The notes: generated by a model not told the origin, from the letters alone. 64,000 bases of DNA from Pterobdella sp. o SKG-2022 (GCA_964035795.1 OZ038321.1:2879418-2943417); one strand, 5' to 3'; shown: positions 1-28,678, counted from the stretch's first letter. A program made the numbers and translations.

Positions 1-17105
<17,105 letters not shown>

Positions 17106-17600
17106 TTTATCAAATCAAATAACCCAAATTACGTTAAGAAAGTTGCCTTCGCTTCACTTATTATTTTTATTTGTTCTTTTAATTAAAAATTAAGATTTAT
17201 CAATTTATTTAAACTTGATTCATAGATTCAAGTCATATCAAAAGTTTTTTTTAATTATGTCTGAATTCTAGTTTTAGTTATGAAAAGCTGATAGCTTTCA
17301 CAGGCACTTATAGATTAGGCAGGAGTGTTTAATATCGACCACTGTCTAGTGAGGAAATATCGATTACTTTTTTAGCTCTTTTGATTGGTTGAAAAAAAAG
17401 TAAGTAAAAAAATTTAAATATAATAAAATGTATTTCATAAAATTAGTTTTCAAAATTTATCAATAAAATTTTTTTTATTTTTATGCAATTTAATTATTTT
17501 TTAAGAATAGAGTTTTTTAATCAATTTAATGGAACAAAATCGTTTTGATTGGTTGGTAAAAAGTAAGTAAGAAAGTGTTGTTTTATGAAAAAAAAATGTA
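17106..17600 (-). promoter_or_regulatory. Candidate upstream region of the DOCK gene
   Basis: This is the sequence upstream of the ATG at 17,105. Read on the plus strand it has two ATTGGTTG words (about 17,384 and 17,549), which are inverted CCAAT boxes, each followed by an AAGTAAGTAA stretch, and two AATATCGA words at 17,331 and 17,357. No TATA box is placed with confidence. The assignment rests on position only; the true start site could lie elsewhere if a 5' non-coding exon exists. Confidence 0.3.
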
Positions 17601-18029
17601 ATTTATGATATAATACAAATATAATTCATAAAATTCTGTTCAAAATATATTTCATTCCATTATCCAATGCATTTTTTTGTGTAATAGCGGTTTTATTTAA
17701 TTCGTTTGAACGAAGTTATTTATTACGTGAAAATTAGTTTTTACTTTTTTATACTTTTATGAAAAAATAAGCGAACCGAATGAGATTCTACAAATTTCAT
17801 TAATATATGGCTACAATTTGACAATTATAAAGTTTTTTTTATTTTTAGTAGAAATATTTTCTCAAAAATAGAATCCTAAAACTTTCGACTCACTTATTTA
17901 TAATAATAATTTACGAGATTTATTATAGTGGTGTTTAACCCAGAGAGTTTCAAAATGAAAATATTCTGTCATAATAATAGGTTATAACAGCTTAATATTT
18001 AAAAAAAAAACTAGTTTTCAGCCTCTTTT

Positions 18030-18680
18030 CTAAGTCCTTCCCTTTCCTAACCCTGAGAAGCCTGTTTGCAACATCTTACTTATATGTGAGTTCATGCTCA
18101 AATCTCTATCCATGAAAACACCAAGGCTCTTGACACTTTCTGAAGGTTATATGAAAGTATCCAGTATCCTTATATGTTTGGTTGGTAATTTGTTCACCTT
18201 TCTCAAAGAAGAAAACCATATAGCTTCAGTTTTGGATCTATTGTGTTCAAGACTATTGGATTCCATCCAGGCTGCCATCTCATCCACTCAGACAGACAAT
18301 CTGTTCTGCAATTGCTCAGTTTCACCAGGGACACAACTAGAATACAATTGTGTGTCATCTGCATATTGGTGTTTCTAGATCACTAGAATACAGATTAAAT
18401 AAGAGCGGGCTGATTACAGAACCTTGTGGCACACCAGTATGGAGATGAAATAAATTAGTCTTAACACTATTATTAGTAATATAATAAAACCTATTATTTA
18501 AATATCTCTTATACCATTCTAAAACTAAACCCTTAAAACCGAATTTTGAATATAGCTTATTTATTAAAATATTATGATTAACTAAATCAAAGGCTGAGAA
18601 AAGATCCAACAATATCAAAAGACTAAACCTACCTTCATCAACATTTATTGACAAAATTTCAGCTTTATTTTCAATAAACT
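18030..18680 (-). pseudogene. CR1/L2-like LINE reverse-transcriptase fragment
   Basis: The minus strand encodes LLILLDLFSAFDLVNHNILI, GVPQGSVISPLLFNLYSSDL and, after a frame change, QYADDTQLYSSC and ESNSLEHNRSKTEAIWFSS. These are reverse-transcriptase blocks with the YADD active site and the NxxKTE motif usual in CR1/L2-clade LINEs. Only the middle of the domain is present and stops interrupt it. It ends near 18,030 after VKSLGVFMDRDLSM. A related but distinct CR1/L2 copy is at 46,480-48,020. Confidence 0.85.
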
Positions 18681-18903
18681 ATTAAAAAATGGCACTTAAA
18701 AACAAAAGTACATTCTATAAAAAATATTAAGTACTAACTAAAAATAATGACATATGTAACATGAGCAATAGTTATCAGGATGCATGCTAGTCATTCAAAA
18801 CAGTCAGTTTGTAGTAAAATAAGTGTTCATCCTTAAAAAAATCTCTAAATTTCAAATTTCTATAATTCTTTTTTTTTCTTTGTTGGTTTTTTTCTTTCAA
18901 ATT

Positions 18904-19659
18904 TCAACTTTTTAGATTTTTTGCCAACTTTTGATCTATTTGCTTTATTATGTTTTTATCAACTGGTTCATCCAACCTTATCTCTTTATGCAATGGTGAA
19001 AATGTAATGAAGTTGATGGTTGAAGATGAGATGTTGATAGTTGAAGATGAGATGTTGATGGTTGATAATAAGATGTTGATGGTTGAATTAAAATCTACAT
19101 CCACCACTCCTGCATAATTATTTATAATAGAAGATATGATTTTGATAATTTCAACAGAAAATTTACCTGATTTGTGGATTTTCGCAATTATTTTAGCTTT
19201 GCATGAATTTCCAATTTTCCTGGTTCCTTGCAACTTCAAAGTTCTACCATCAGTTCTTTTTGGTATGTATATTCTCTTCCTGTGATAATTTATAGAGTAA
19301 TTATCATTACTATGTTTAAATGTGCTTCTGAAGACAAATCTTGAGAATGTATCATCTTCCACCTTTCAGACTCTGATTGATAAAGTTAAATAGTAGTAAA
19401 ACCTGTGAACACATCGAAAAGGGGTTTCCAAGTCGACCAACCTTCAAAACTGTTAAGTCTTTTTTTGAATAACATTATTTGCAGGATACCTTTCATCTTT
19501 TTTTTCATATGTAAAGACAAAGATTTTTTTAGAGCCATAAGTTTTAGAACAAATGGTACATTTTAACTCTGTTTTTACAAGTGAATGCAATTCTTTTATA
19601 TGCCTTGATAAATTTTCCTTATATATATAATAGCGTGCGCATTGCTCACAAGAATACAT
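18904..19659 (-). pseudogene. Broken C2H2 zinc-finger coding region, possibly transposon-derived
   Basis: Upstream part (19,453-19,659): MYSCEQCARYYIYKENLSRH then IKELHS is a good C2H2 finger (CxxC, then H-x4-H), followed by CTICSKTYG, a second finger that stays incomplete. A short open stretch then reads FEGWSTWKPLFDVFT in another frame. The downstream part (18,904-19,362) has GRTLKLQGTRKIGNSCKAKI, like the cysteine/basic modules found beside C2H2 fingers in some animal transposase-related proteins. A 21-bp repeat (19,011-19,087) encodes STINISS units. The parts do not join cleanly by splicing, so I call it degraded; it could be a gene with mis-seen introns. Confidence 0.45.
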
Positions 19660-21300
19660 ACTGTATATTAAAAATTAAAAACTGAATCACAGAAATATTA
19701 ACTCTTCAAGCTAAAATCTTTAAGCTGAATTACAAGAACAGATATTTTTTAAGTTAAACCAATATTACTGATGTATACTTTTTCAAGAAAACTTTAAGCC
19801 CAATCGAAAACTAACAGCTAAATCAAATTAAAGAAATATTCCTAAGCGAAACCAAAATTATAGCAAAAATGTAAATTTGATGAAACAATATTAGTAAAAC
19901 TGTTAATTTTCCGAATCAAAATTTCAATAGCAATGAGAATTCGTCGAGACTTTATAAGCCAGAACACAATCATGAAATCAGGAAATTATGAACTATTTCC
20001 TCCCTGTTTACTTTTAATTTTTATCAACCAATCAGCTTTCAGAAACTTTGAATTTTCCTTAACCAATCAGCTTTTCGGAAATTTGATTGATATGACTTCT
20101 ATAGCCGCTCCTTTAATATCGAACCTATATTTTCTGAACCAATCATAGAATTTCAATAAAATTTCTGAAAAGTACTGTAATAAAAATTTTCAGAAGCTTT
20201 ATGGAAAAAAAACTAACATTTATCAACTAACAAAGCTGTTTGTACAATCCATGAATATTTAAACATTATGATACATGAAAGTTGATTTGCATACATTTGG
20301 ATTGACTTATTGAAAATTCACATTTGGGGTTTTTTAAATAGATTTTAAATGGAAAAATATTGATTGTGCATAATTTTAATTCTAAAAATAAAAAATAAAT
20401 TTTAACAAAATCATAACAAAGCATATGATTGGTGCATAGCTGATTGGCTAATCTTGAAGCAGTGCTTCGTACCTTGGAACTTCTTTAATAGCTTTCAGGG
20501 AATTGTTTTCCTAACGCTAAACGCTTGTTTAAACATGATAGTGTTTCTATGACATTTCTTAAATAAAATACATTTCAATTAGTTAAAAACTTTTTTTTTG
20601 ATTTGCAATAAACATTTTATTTTATAGAAAAACTCCAACTACCTATAATAAATTTTCTGACACTAACGCACATCCGGCACAACCCTATTATTCACAATCT
20701 ACTGTTTCGTAAATACATTTTTGGCGTGTGCTGACACGAGCGCACCTTGACTTTGGCTACTTAGATAATTATATGCAGATTGTAAATAAATTATATATTT
20801 ACAAAAATTTTTTCAACTAATTTACTTTTTTATGAATACATTCAGAATTGCAGTAAAGCAAATTTTGACGATTTGAAATTAAATTTGAGAAATATTAATT
20901 TATAATATGGCATCATAAATATTTTTATTTTATAACAGGATTCAATATAAATTAGCATATTACATAAAAAATAGTTGAAGACAGAGTTACCTATTTAAAC
21001 TTAAAAGTTAAATTTAGCAGAGCTTAATTTTAATCTCATAATATTATTTATCTTAATCGCTTGTTTTTTAAAGATTTATTTTGAGTGTGCTTAAATTTCT
21101 CCAAGCATTTTTCAAAACTATTTTTAAAGTTCAACAAGATTGCTTTAGAAAAATTTCCACATTTCGTTTTTTCGATAAATCAATAGTATTTTACATTTCA
21201 CAAAATTCAACAAAAAATACTAAAAATGTTGTAAAATTAGCTAAGTACATGACAAGGTTCATTTCCTGTTATAATCTACGTTCCTAAGAAAACATGATTT
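19660..21300. other. Non-coding stretch without a supported gene
   Basis: AT-rich sequence with no supported gene. Three CCAATCA-type words occur at about 20,029-20,150 (AACCAATCAGCTTT twice, then AACCAATCATAG), which may mark a regulatory segment or a degraded duplication. The open frame at 19,933-20,148 overlaps these words and has no recognisable similarity. Confidence 0.6.
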
Positions 21301-21308
21301 TAAGCCTA

Positions 21309-21385
21309 TGTCGGTCAGTATAACTCAGTGGTTGACCATTGAACTTCTTATCCAAAGTTACCGGTTTCGATCCCGCTCTGATTTA
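21309..21385 (+). repeat. tRNA-like SINE head or tRNA-Arg pseudogene
   Basis: The sequence has an A-box-like TATAACTCAGTGG and a B-box GGTTTCGATCC at tRNA spacing. Between them is a loop CTTCTTA that would give a TCT (Arg) anticodon. The anticodon stem has one mismatch and the acceptor arms pair poorly, so it is not a functional tRNA. An AT-rich stretch follows it, as in tRNA-derived SINEs. Similar B-box words occur at 61,366 and 63,577. Confidence 0.55.
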
Positions 21386-21635
21386 TAAGGGAAAGTGCTT
21401 TATGAATACTACATTACATTAAATAATGTTCTAATATTGAATTAATTTTTAATTAATTATTTTTTAAAATATTACGCCAGCCCTCAATCGCATTTGTTAT
21501 ACGAGAAAAACTAACTTATTCACAATGAAAACTGTGAAAAAAGTTTGAACCTTAGGAGGAAAACATGACAAAGAAGCAAAAAACGTATGCAGAGAGATTG
21601 AACCTTGCGTAGAAAAGCTTATGAAAAAGTAAAAT

Positions 21636-22250
21636 AACAAATAATTACAAACTGAAATATTGGCATTTTTCAAATTTCCCCAAATCACACCCATTTCGTT
21701 AAGCGCAAAGTGCTGGCTAACTAATGGTGAGAAATACAAAAAGTTCATATAACAATATTTGCTTTCGAATGCACTTTTTATCAAAATAACGTTTTTCGTT
21801 TTTTGACAACTTTCATTTTCACGAAAAAAGTCACAGGCAGGGTACTGTGACATTTTACGCGAAAGAAACTTTTTCAAAATGGCGGCTTTCTTGATCAAAC
21901 CACTTAGAATCGATTGAGGTGATTATTTCAAAGTATATTTCACTAATAACAAATAATTACAAACTGAGATATTCGCATCTTTCTATTTGCCCCAAAACAC
22001 ACCCATTTCTTTAAACGCAAATTGCTGGCAAACTAATGGTGAGAAATACAAATAGTTCATATCAAAATTTTTTTTTTCGAATGAACTTGATATGAAATAA
22101 CGTTATTTTAATGAAAAGTGCATTCAAAAAGAAGAATTTTGATATGAAACGTTTGTGTTTCTCACCATTAGTTTGCCAGCAATTTGCGTTTCAAGAATTG
22201 GGTGTGTTTTGGGGCAAATTGAAAAATGCGAATATCTCAGTTAGAAATTA
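21636..22250. repeat. Three copies of a 150-bp repeat, two forming an inverted pair
   Basis: Copies at about 21,636-21,790 and 21,946-22,090 are direct (AACAAATAATTACAAACTG, ACACCCATTTC, CTAATGGTGAGAAATAC). A third at about 22,105-22,248 is inverted (TTTCTCACCATTAGTTTG, TTGGGTGTGTTTTGGG). The inner two can fold into a long hairpin with a short AT-rich loop. Open frames here read through repeat sequence and are not genes. Confidence 0.75.
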
Positions 22251-23160
22251 TTGGGACTCATTGTTAACTGTGATTATGCCTAAAGATAAAAATTAATTAT
22301 ATATATATAACTTAATCTATTTTCTTTACATAGGCAAAATGTGTAGTTTTAAAATGAAATAAATTTTGCAATACACGCTATTATAAATTTCAAATAACTC
22401 ATAAAAATGCTTGTTTCAACAGATACTTGATCTTTTCTTCGTGACAGCCAAATTTTTACATTCTATTCAAGGGTGAATCAATTGTGAATATTGTTTTCAC
22501 AAGAACTACAATGTGCATTTGTTTGTTTTGAATGTTTCAAAACTTTATTCGTTTTGAGAATCTTTAATAGGTTCAAAAAATGTCTTATTCTAACTGAAAG
22601 AAATATGGCTTTTTACCAAAATTTTGCTTTAAGAAGATTGGTGTTTTTTATAATTAATGAGATTTTGAAAATTAGTTTTATGCAAATGCTTGAAGATTTT
22701 GTGAAAAAATGGTTGTTTTTGAAGTTTGGGGTTAAGGGTTTGGGAGCTAAGAAGATTTACACAAAAAATTGTATGTATTGATAAAATATGCGTTTTTTAT
22801 GGAGATAAATGTGAGCTTTAAAAAATGATTCGGATGTAAATGGGGTTTTAAAATAGAAATTAAATTTCTAACTAAAATTCAATGATTTTGAAAGTTTTAT
22901 ATAATTTAAATGTTTAATGGGTGATTTTGACTAAAAGTGAATGTTTAAAAGGGAATTCAAAAGATTTTGGCGAGGAAATTGAAGTTATAAAAAGTAATCC
23001 ATGTGTTTAAAATATGCAAATTCTCGGGATGTGACGGTAAGCAAGTGTTTTTTTATTGAATACAGTTAATTTAAAGCAAGATAATGCTTTTTGCCGCTAA
23101 CTGAAAATTAACAGTTTTTCTTATTCAAATAATTAATATTTATTCATATAAACAGTATTT

Positions 23161-23302
23161 GAATATAATTTCAGAACACTGGTACGTTTATTAAGATACG
23201 AAGCTTTTCGTTACCAACGTAACATTTATACTTAAAAATGTTACGTTGGTAACGAAAAGCTTCGTATCTTAATAAACGTACCAGTGTTCTGAAATTATAT
23301 TC
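23161..23302. repeat. Perfect 67-bp inverted repeat with an 8-bp loop (family B hairpin)
   Basis: The arm 23,161-23,227 starts GAATATAATTTCAGAACACT and ends ACCAACGTAACATTT. The arm 23,236-23,302 is its exact reverse complement; I found no mismatch over 67 positions. The loop is ATACTTAA. It carries the core TACGAAGCTTTTCGTTAC. It should extrude as a cruciform in DNA and fold as a pre-miRNA-sized hairpin in RNA. Diverged relatives are at 43,264-43,402, 31,444-31,821 and 27,226-27,285. Confidence 0.92.
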
Positions 23303-24077
23303 ATTTTACGGTTTAGTTTTTGAAAAAATCATTAAACCGTATTTGTTTTATTGTTTTCAGCTTTTTTACAATAAGTGATGGGATGATGATGATGTTGATG
23401 ATGATGGTGGTGGGTAAAAGGATTTTGATGAAAACTTATAATTTTAATGATATTATCATTATTATTCTTTTTCTTTTTATTATTATTACTATTATTTTAT
23501 ATTTTTCTAGTTTTTTAACTATGAGGGATAGGGTCCTGATAATGATCAAGATGATGAGCCAAAAGCCATTATAAAACGTACAATCATTATGATTGAAAAA
23601 AATATAGTGGCATCTGATAATAATGAGGGAATCGATGCACTTAAACACAAAAGACAACATTTATTTTCACAAATAAAATAACAATTAGTTATCAACAAGG
23701 AATCTTACTTACTTACTTATTTATTTATTTACAAAAAAAAAATATTCATTTCAATTAAGATAAACTTAATTTAATGTATTTGCATGAAAAATACGGCTCA
23801 AAAGTGCATGTATAAAATGGCTGTTTGATGATTTATTCTTTTGAGGGAATCCATAACAAAACGTCAGACACATTCAGATACGTAAATACATTGTAAAATG
23901 ATATGTATGTACGTGTTTATATGATTCTAGATGCGGTATTTAAATAGTTAAGATTGTTTATGGCAATAGGTTTAGTTTAATTCTTATTGGAAGATGTCTT
24001 AAATACATTAAGAGAAACTTGATATTATTGGGTCAATACAACCAAGTATTAAAACATTGTTAGATTGGAATTCCTAA

Positions 24078-25112
24078 ATGACAACAAAAAATCTATGTTT
24101 GAAAATATTTATCATAAAATCAGTTATAATCTGCATAATATGGCTGACATTACAATTACTTTTTAAATGTTGCTCAAGACCTTTTTCTGACGAACTAGTA
24201 GCTCAAAAATTGTCTTGGTTGACACTTAATAAAACACGGGTGAAAAAGTGCTATAAAAATGGAACATATGTTGATATAGACAATATAGAACTAGAAGAAT
24301 TTCCCAATGGGATCCCTAAGCTTCAACATTCGACTTGGAAAACCCAACATCTGCCTAACAAAAAGTGGCAGCTAATAGAAAAAAATTGTAGAAAAAAAAA
24401 CCAAGAGTTTGTATTCTGCCATTGGGATGATAGAGAACTGGAGTACTTTGTCTCATCTCACAGAGTTGATTTCTTAAATAAGTTTCTAACCTACCCATAT
24501 CCCATACAAAAAGCAGATGTTGTCCGGTATTTATTGTTGGAGAACTACGGTGGGTTCTACAAAGACGTTAACATCAACTGCAGAGCTCCATTTAGCCATA
24601 TGATACAACAAATGAGCAGCGTATCTAAATCATTTAAAGTTCTTCTTGCACATGTCAAACCGTCAGGAGTGGCCGCAGATTTTATTGCAGCGACGCCACA
24701 CCATTCTTTCTTCAAATTCACAACCAATCTGCTAGCCTCTAGACCACAAAGGTACGGTCTACCATACATCGACGTGATACTGGGAACGGGGCCCATGTTT
24801 CTTTCGGAAAGTTATCACAACTACATGCAAAACAAATCGATTGCATCAGTGGAGAAAGACCAGTTGGTTTTTCTTCCAGATAGGTACATTGAAGAATATT
24901 TTGTGTTCATGAGTGGAGGTACTTGGCATTGTGTCGATGGGATGGTTATTTGGACTGTGTACAACAACCGAAATTACCTTTTAAAACTCTTTCTTGTTTT
25001 TATAGCTTTTGTTTGTTTAAGCTTAATTTACAAAAGGAATTTAAGATTCAGAAATAAACATAACGGTTTTGCAAAAAAATGTTGGATCTCACCTTTGACC
25101 TTTAGAATATGA
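24078..25112 (+). CDS. GT32-family (OCH1/MIPC-synthase-like) glycosyltransferase, membrane-anchored, intronless
   Basis: A 344-residue open frame from ATG at 24,078. A hydrophobic segment near residues 9-30 is a likely signal anchor, and a second lies near residues 298-318 with a basic tail. GT32 features in order: PKLQHSTWKTQHLP, YPYPIQKADVVRYLLL, ENYGGFYKDVNINC and TGPMFLSESYHNYM. These match the DCD-type glycosyltransferases that share folds with yeast OCH1 and mannosyl-inositol-phosphoceramide synthases, usually in the Golgi. The donor/metal-binding DxD reads D163-V-N165, so its second acidic residue is replaced by asparagine. There is no intron, unlike the other genes in the window, which fits retroposition, transfer or a naturally single-exon gene. 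Substrate cannot be inferred. Confidence 0.82.
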   Translation: MTTKNLCLKIFIIKSVIICIIWLTLQLLFKCCSRPFSDELVAQKLSWLTLNKTRVKKCYKNGTYVDIDNIELEEFPNGIPKLQHSTWKTQHLPNKKWQLIEKNCRKKNQEFVFCHWDDRELEYFVSSHRVDFLNKFLTYPYPIQKADVVRYLLLENYGGFYKDVNINCRAPFSHMIQQMSSVSKSFKVLLAHVKPSGVAADFIAATPHHSFFKFTTNLLASRPQRYGLPYIDVILGTGPMFLSESYHNYMQNKSIASVEKDQLVFLPDRYIEEYFVFMSGGTWHCVDGMVIWTVYNNRNYLLKLFLVFIAFVCLSLIYKRNLRFRNKHNGFAKKCWISPLTFRI

Positions 25113-25563
25113 CTCAGATGCATAAAATATCATACATAAAAACAACATCCAAGATAAAAAAAACCAAACAATGGTAGAAATCAAGACGTATTTTTTCATA
25201 ACTCAATGTGGTTCGGATACTCCATGAATATGCATCTCTTGACTTCTAGTTCATGAATATTTAACAGTTTAACAGTACCGTGATTGAAATTTTTCCTTTT
25301 AAACTGATGATTCATACATAGATAGACTCGTGAACAAGGGTATAAGTTTATCAGATTTATTTGAATTACGATTCTTTAATTATTTCAAGAATTTAAATTT
25401 AGTTTTAAACTTTCACAAATATTATAATTAATCATTGATATTGTCTTCAAGTCTGAACCAGCATAATGGCGAATCAATAAAAGTATCGGCCTTGAATCAA
25501 CTTCTATGATTTCGTGTATTTGAAAGCAACTAACAAATAAATAGTAATAATAGTAATAATGAC

Positions 25564-25658
<95 letters not shown>

Positions 25659-27225
25659 AATAATAATAACAATAAGAATGATAAAAATAATAATAATAAT
25701 AAAAATAATAATAATAATAAAAATAATAATAATAAAAATATTATAAATAATAATAGAAGTAAAAACAATAATATTAAAAACAACAATGAAGATTTATATA
25801 AGAACAGACTAATACTAATCAAAGCGACCATTAGGTCACCCTTAACTGGTATTTCAGTTGCGCAATTGATAGCTTGCACAAGGCGCTTCTGCGTGGAAAA
25901 CTTGTAAAATCGTCCATTTATACTGCGCTAAACATAGCGTTTCAAGTTCTTGAAATTTTTAAACACCCTTACCATCATCATTTTGACCGCAGTCAAATTT
26001 TATTGAAAAAAAATTAGTTTAAAAACTATTTTTCGATAGTGTCAAGCCAAGCTGCACCAGACGGTTGTCCTTATCTATGCAAATATATCTTCAACTGAAC
26101 ATAAAGTTTATCACTAAAGTTGTAAAAACAGATGATATTTATGTTCCATTTGAACACACAGTAATGTTTTTCCCAAAATATATCGTTTCATATAATTTAT
26201 TTAGCGTTTTATTAATATAATATTTCATTAGCTTGCTTTTGAATAAAAGTGTTTTTGAGGGAATTTATCCTTTTGTGAAGAAACATATAAAATTTAATGT
26301 TCACAAAAAATATAATGTCTCTATCTATATTATTCTATTAAATAAATTATACATATAAATAAAAATTGAAGAATAAATTACAAAAAATAAATCATATAAA
26401 TTATCTACTTTCAAATAATAAATACTTTAATATTATATATTCACTATATTATTTGGAACTTTTATCAACCTACAATGTTTGTTCAATATATTCTGTTTGT
26501 ATTCATAATTTATATAACACCCACAATTGTATAATATAAACTCAACAAGGCTATTTCCAGAAAACCGTTTTATATTTTTACATACTAATTAATCATGAGA
26601 AAAATATCATAAAAGTATTTAGAATAATAAATAAGCTCGTGAAATAATAAAATAAAGATTATTGAACGCTAAATCATGGAAATGTTACACTAATAACAAA
26701 AATCTATGTATTTAATGGTGAAAACTATTGGTCTAAGGAAATTTTTACTTTGGCTCAAATAATCCTCGAATAAAATTAAATGACTGTAAGAAGCAATAAC
26801 TAAAATGTTCATTTAGCTTTTCAAGGGAAGGCTAGATTTATCTAAAGTTCTAGCTGTTTTTACTCAATCATAAATTGGTGAAAAACATTGTTTTAAAAAA
26901 TAATTTTTAAAAAGAGCAACCAAATGGGGAAACATTTGAAATAGTATAAATTCAAACAATGAAAATATATAAATCAATATAAAAAACATCAATAATGATA
27001 AAAATAATTAGAATAATATTGTCAAAATAATAATGATAAAACTCAAAAAAGTAATTTATGCATTATTTTATGGACAAATGTTGTTTGAAGCATGCTTTTG
27101 ACATATTTCATAAAATATTCATTTTAATTTCACATATTTCCTGAATTATTTATTTTCATTTCAAATATTTTCCTTGAACAAATTCATTTATATTACATAT
27201 TTCCTGAGATAAAAAAAAATGCTAC
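25113..27225. other. Non-coding stretch with an (AAT)n tract
   Basis: AT-rich and without a gene I can support. It holds a long (AAT)n microsatellite at about 25,562-25,760 with AAAAT variants. The rest (25,880-27,200) has scattered poly-A and poly-T and no recognisable family motif on either strand. Confidence 0.6.
25562..25760. repeat. (AAT)n microsatellite
   Basis: Pure AAT units for about 80 bp, then AAT mixed with AAAAT and ACAAT units. It is the longest trinucleotide tract outside the DOCK and AKR introns. Confidence 0.95.
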
Positions 27226-27285
27226 TTAATTAACGAAAAGCTTTGTATCTTAATAAAACTTATTAGTGTTCTTAAATATAATCTT
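27226..27285. repeat. Solo right arm of a family B hairpin
   Basis: Reads TTAACGAAAAGCTTTGTATC, TTAATAAAACTTATTAGTGT, TCTTAAATATAATC. It matches the right arm of the hairpin at 23,236-23,302, but the left arm is absent. Confidence 0.65.
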
Positions 27286-27569
27286 TTATTGTGGCTAGTG
27301 GAAGGTTTCATAATAACCTCCTGAAATGATATGAACATTAACAAATGCTTCTAATATTTTGCCACAAAGTTATGTGAAAAAAATTGGTTTAAAGTTGCTG
27401 GGACCTTGCTTAGAGCTTGCTTTAAATTGGAGCATCAAGACCAGTCACTCACCAGATGTGATGCCATGTTTTTTTGGTGAATTAAATATAAATGATAAGA
27501 ATTTGAGATAAAATTTTTTGTTTTATTCATATCAAACTTCCCAAACCATTCGAAAGAATTGATTCAAAG

Positions 27570-27693
27570 TTATTGTTAGCTTTCATATTGTAAATGCCTC
27601 TCAACGTGTGACTGAAGTTTTGGTGCAGAAAAGGCAGTGAAATCTTGCTTTGTATGGAATCTTCCCAAGTTTGTGTTTTGAAGATAACCTTAA
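27570..27693 (-). CDS. Possible 3' exon of the methyltransferase gene
   Basis: After the acceptor-like TTTTTCATTTTAAG, the minus strand reads VIFKTQTWEDSIQSKISLPF then LHQNFSHTLRG in one open frame. A tryptophan-containing helix is expected in this place in the family, but the phase does not match the donor of exon 28679-28714. I record it as a candidate only. Confidence 0.25.
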
Positions 27694-27733
27694 AATGAAA
27701 AATAACTATAAAATATAATCCAAATAATATATA

Positions 27734-28497
27734 ATAAATAAAAAAATATAAAATTATAAATAAATAAATTATAAATAAATAAATTATAAATAAATAAATT
27801 ATAAATAAATTATAAATAAATAAATTATAAATAAATAAATTATAAATAAATAAATTATAAATAAATAAATTATAAATAAATAAATTATAAATAAATAAAT
27901 TATAAATAAATAAATTATAAATAAATAAATTATAAATAAATAAATTATAAATAAATAAATAATAAATAAATAAATAATAAATAAATAAATTATAAATAAA
28001 TAAATTATAAATAAATAAATTATAAATAAATAAATTATAAATAAATAAATTATAAATAAATAAATTATAAATAAATAAATTATAAATAAATAAATTATAA
28101 ATAAATAAATTATAAATAAATAAATTATAAATAAATAAATTATAAATAAATAAATTATAAATAAATAAATTATAAATAAATAAATTATAAATAAATAAAT
28201 TATAAATAAATAAATTATAAATAAATAAATTATAAATAAATAAATTATAAATAAATAAATTATAAATAAATAAATTATAAATAAATAAATTATAAATAAA
28301 TAAATTATAAATAAATAAATTATAAATAAATAAATTATAAATAAATAAATTATAAATAAATAAATTATAAATAAATAAATTATAAATAAATAAATTATAA
28401 ATAAATAAATTATAAATAAATAAATTATAAATAAATAAATTATAAATAAATAAATTATAAATAAATAAATTATAAATAAATAAATTATAAATTATAA
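27734..28497. repeat. 15-bp minisatellite, about 51 units
   Basis: The unit is TATAAATAAATAAAT and it repeats with almost no change over about 760 bp. There is one patch of variant units at 27,956-27,990 (AATAAATAAATAA words). It lies just 3' (on the gene's strand) of the last firm methyltransferase exon, 28679-28714, and is probably intronic. Each unit contains AATAAA words, which resemble polyadenylation signals, but on the plus strand only. Confidence 0.96.
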
Positions 28498-28678
28498 ATG
28501 AAAACCAACTTTGAATTTAAAAGAGAAAAATTACAATTTATAGAACTGAACCTTCAACTCTCCATAAAATACCATAACACGAAATCCTTGTTATACTCAT
28601 AACACTAATTTTATGAAGTAGTATTTCAGAATGGCGCCATGAAACCCACCACTATGGAAACGAATCAAAAATGCTTAC

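Noticed and set aside
21309..21385. Functional tRNA-Arg gene
   Set aside because: Mismatched anticodon stem and poor acceptor pairing; better explained as a SINE head or pseudogene.
22491..22781. 96-residue frame, AT-rich codons
   Set aside because: No motif, no splice context, composition like the surrounding spacer.
27734..28497. Possible CRISPR-like array
   Set aside because: Units are contiguous 15-mers without spacers in an animal genome; it is a minisatellite.
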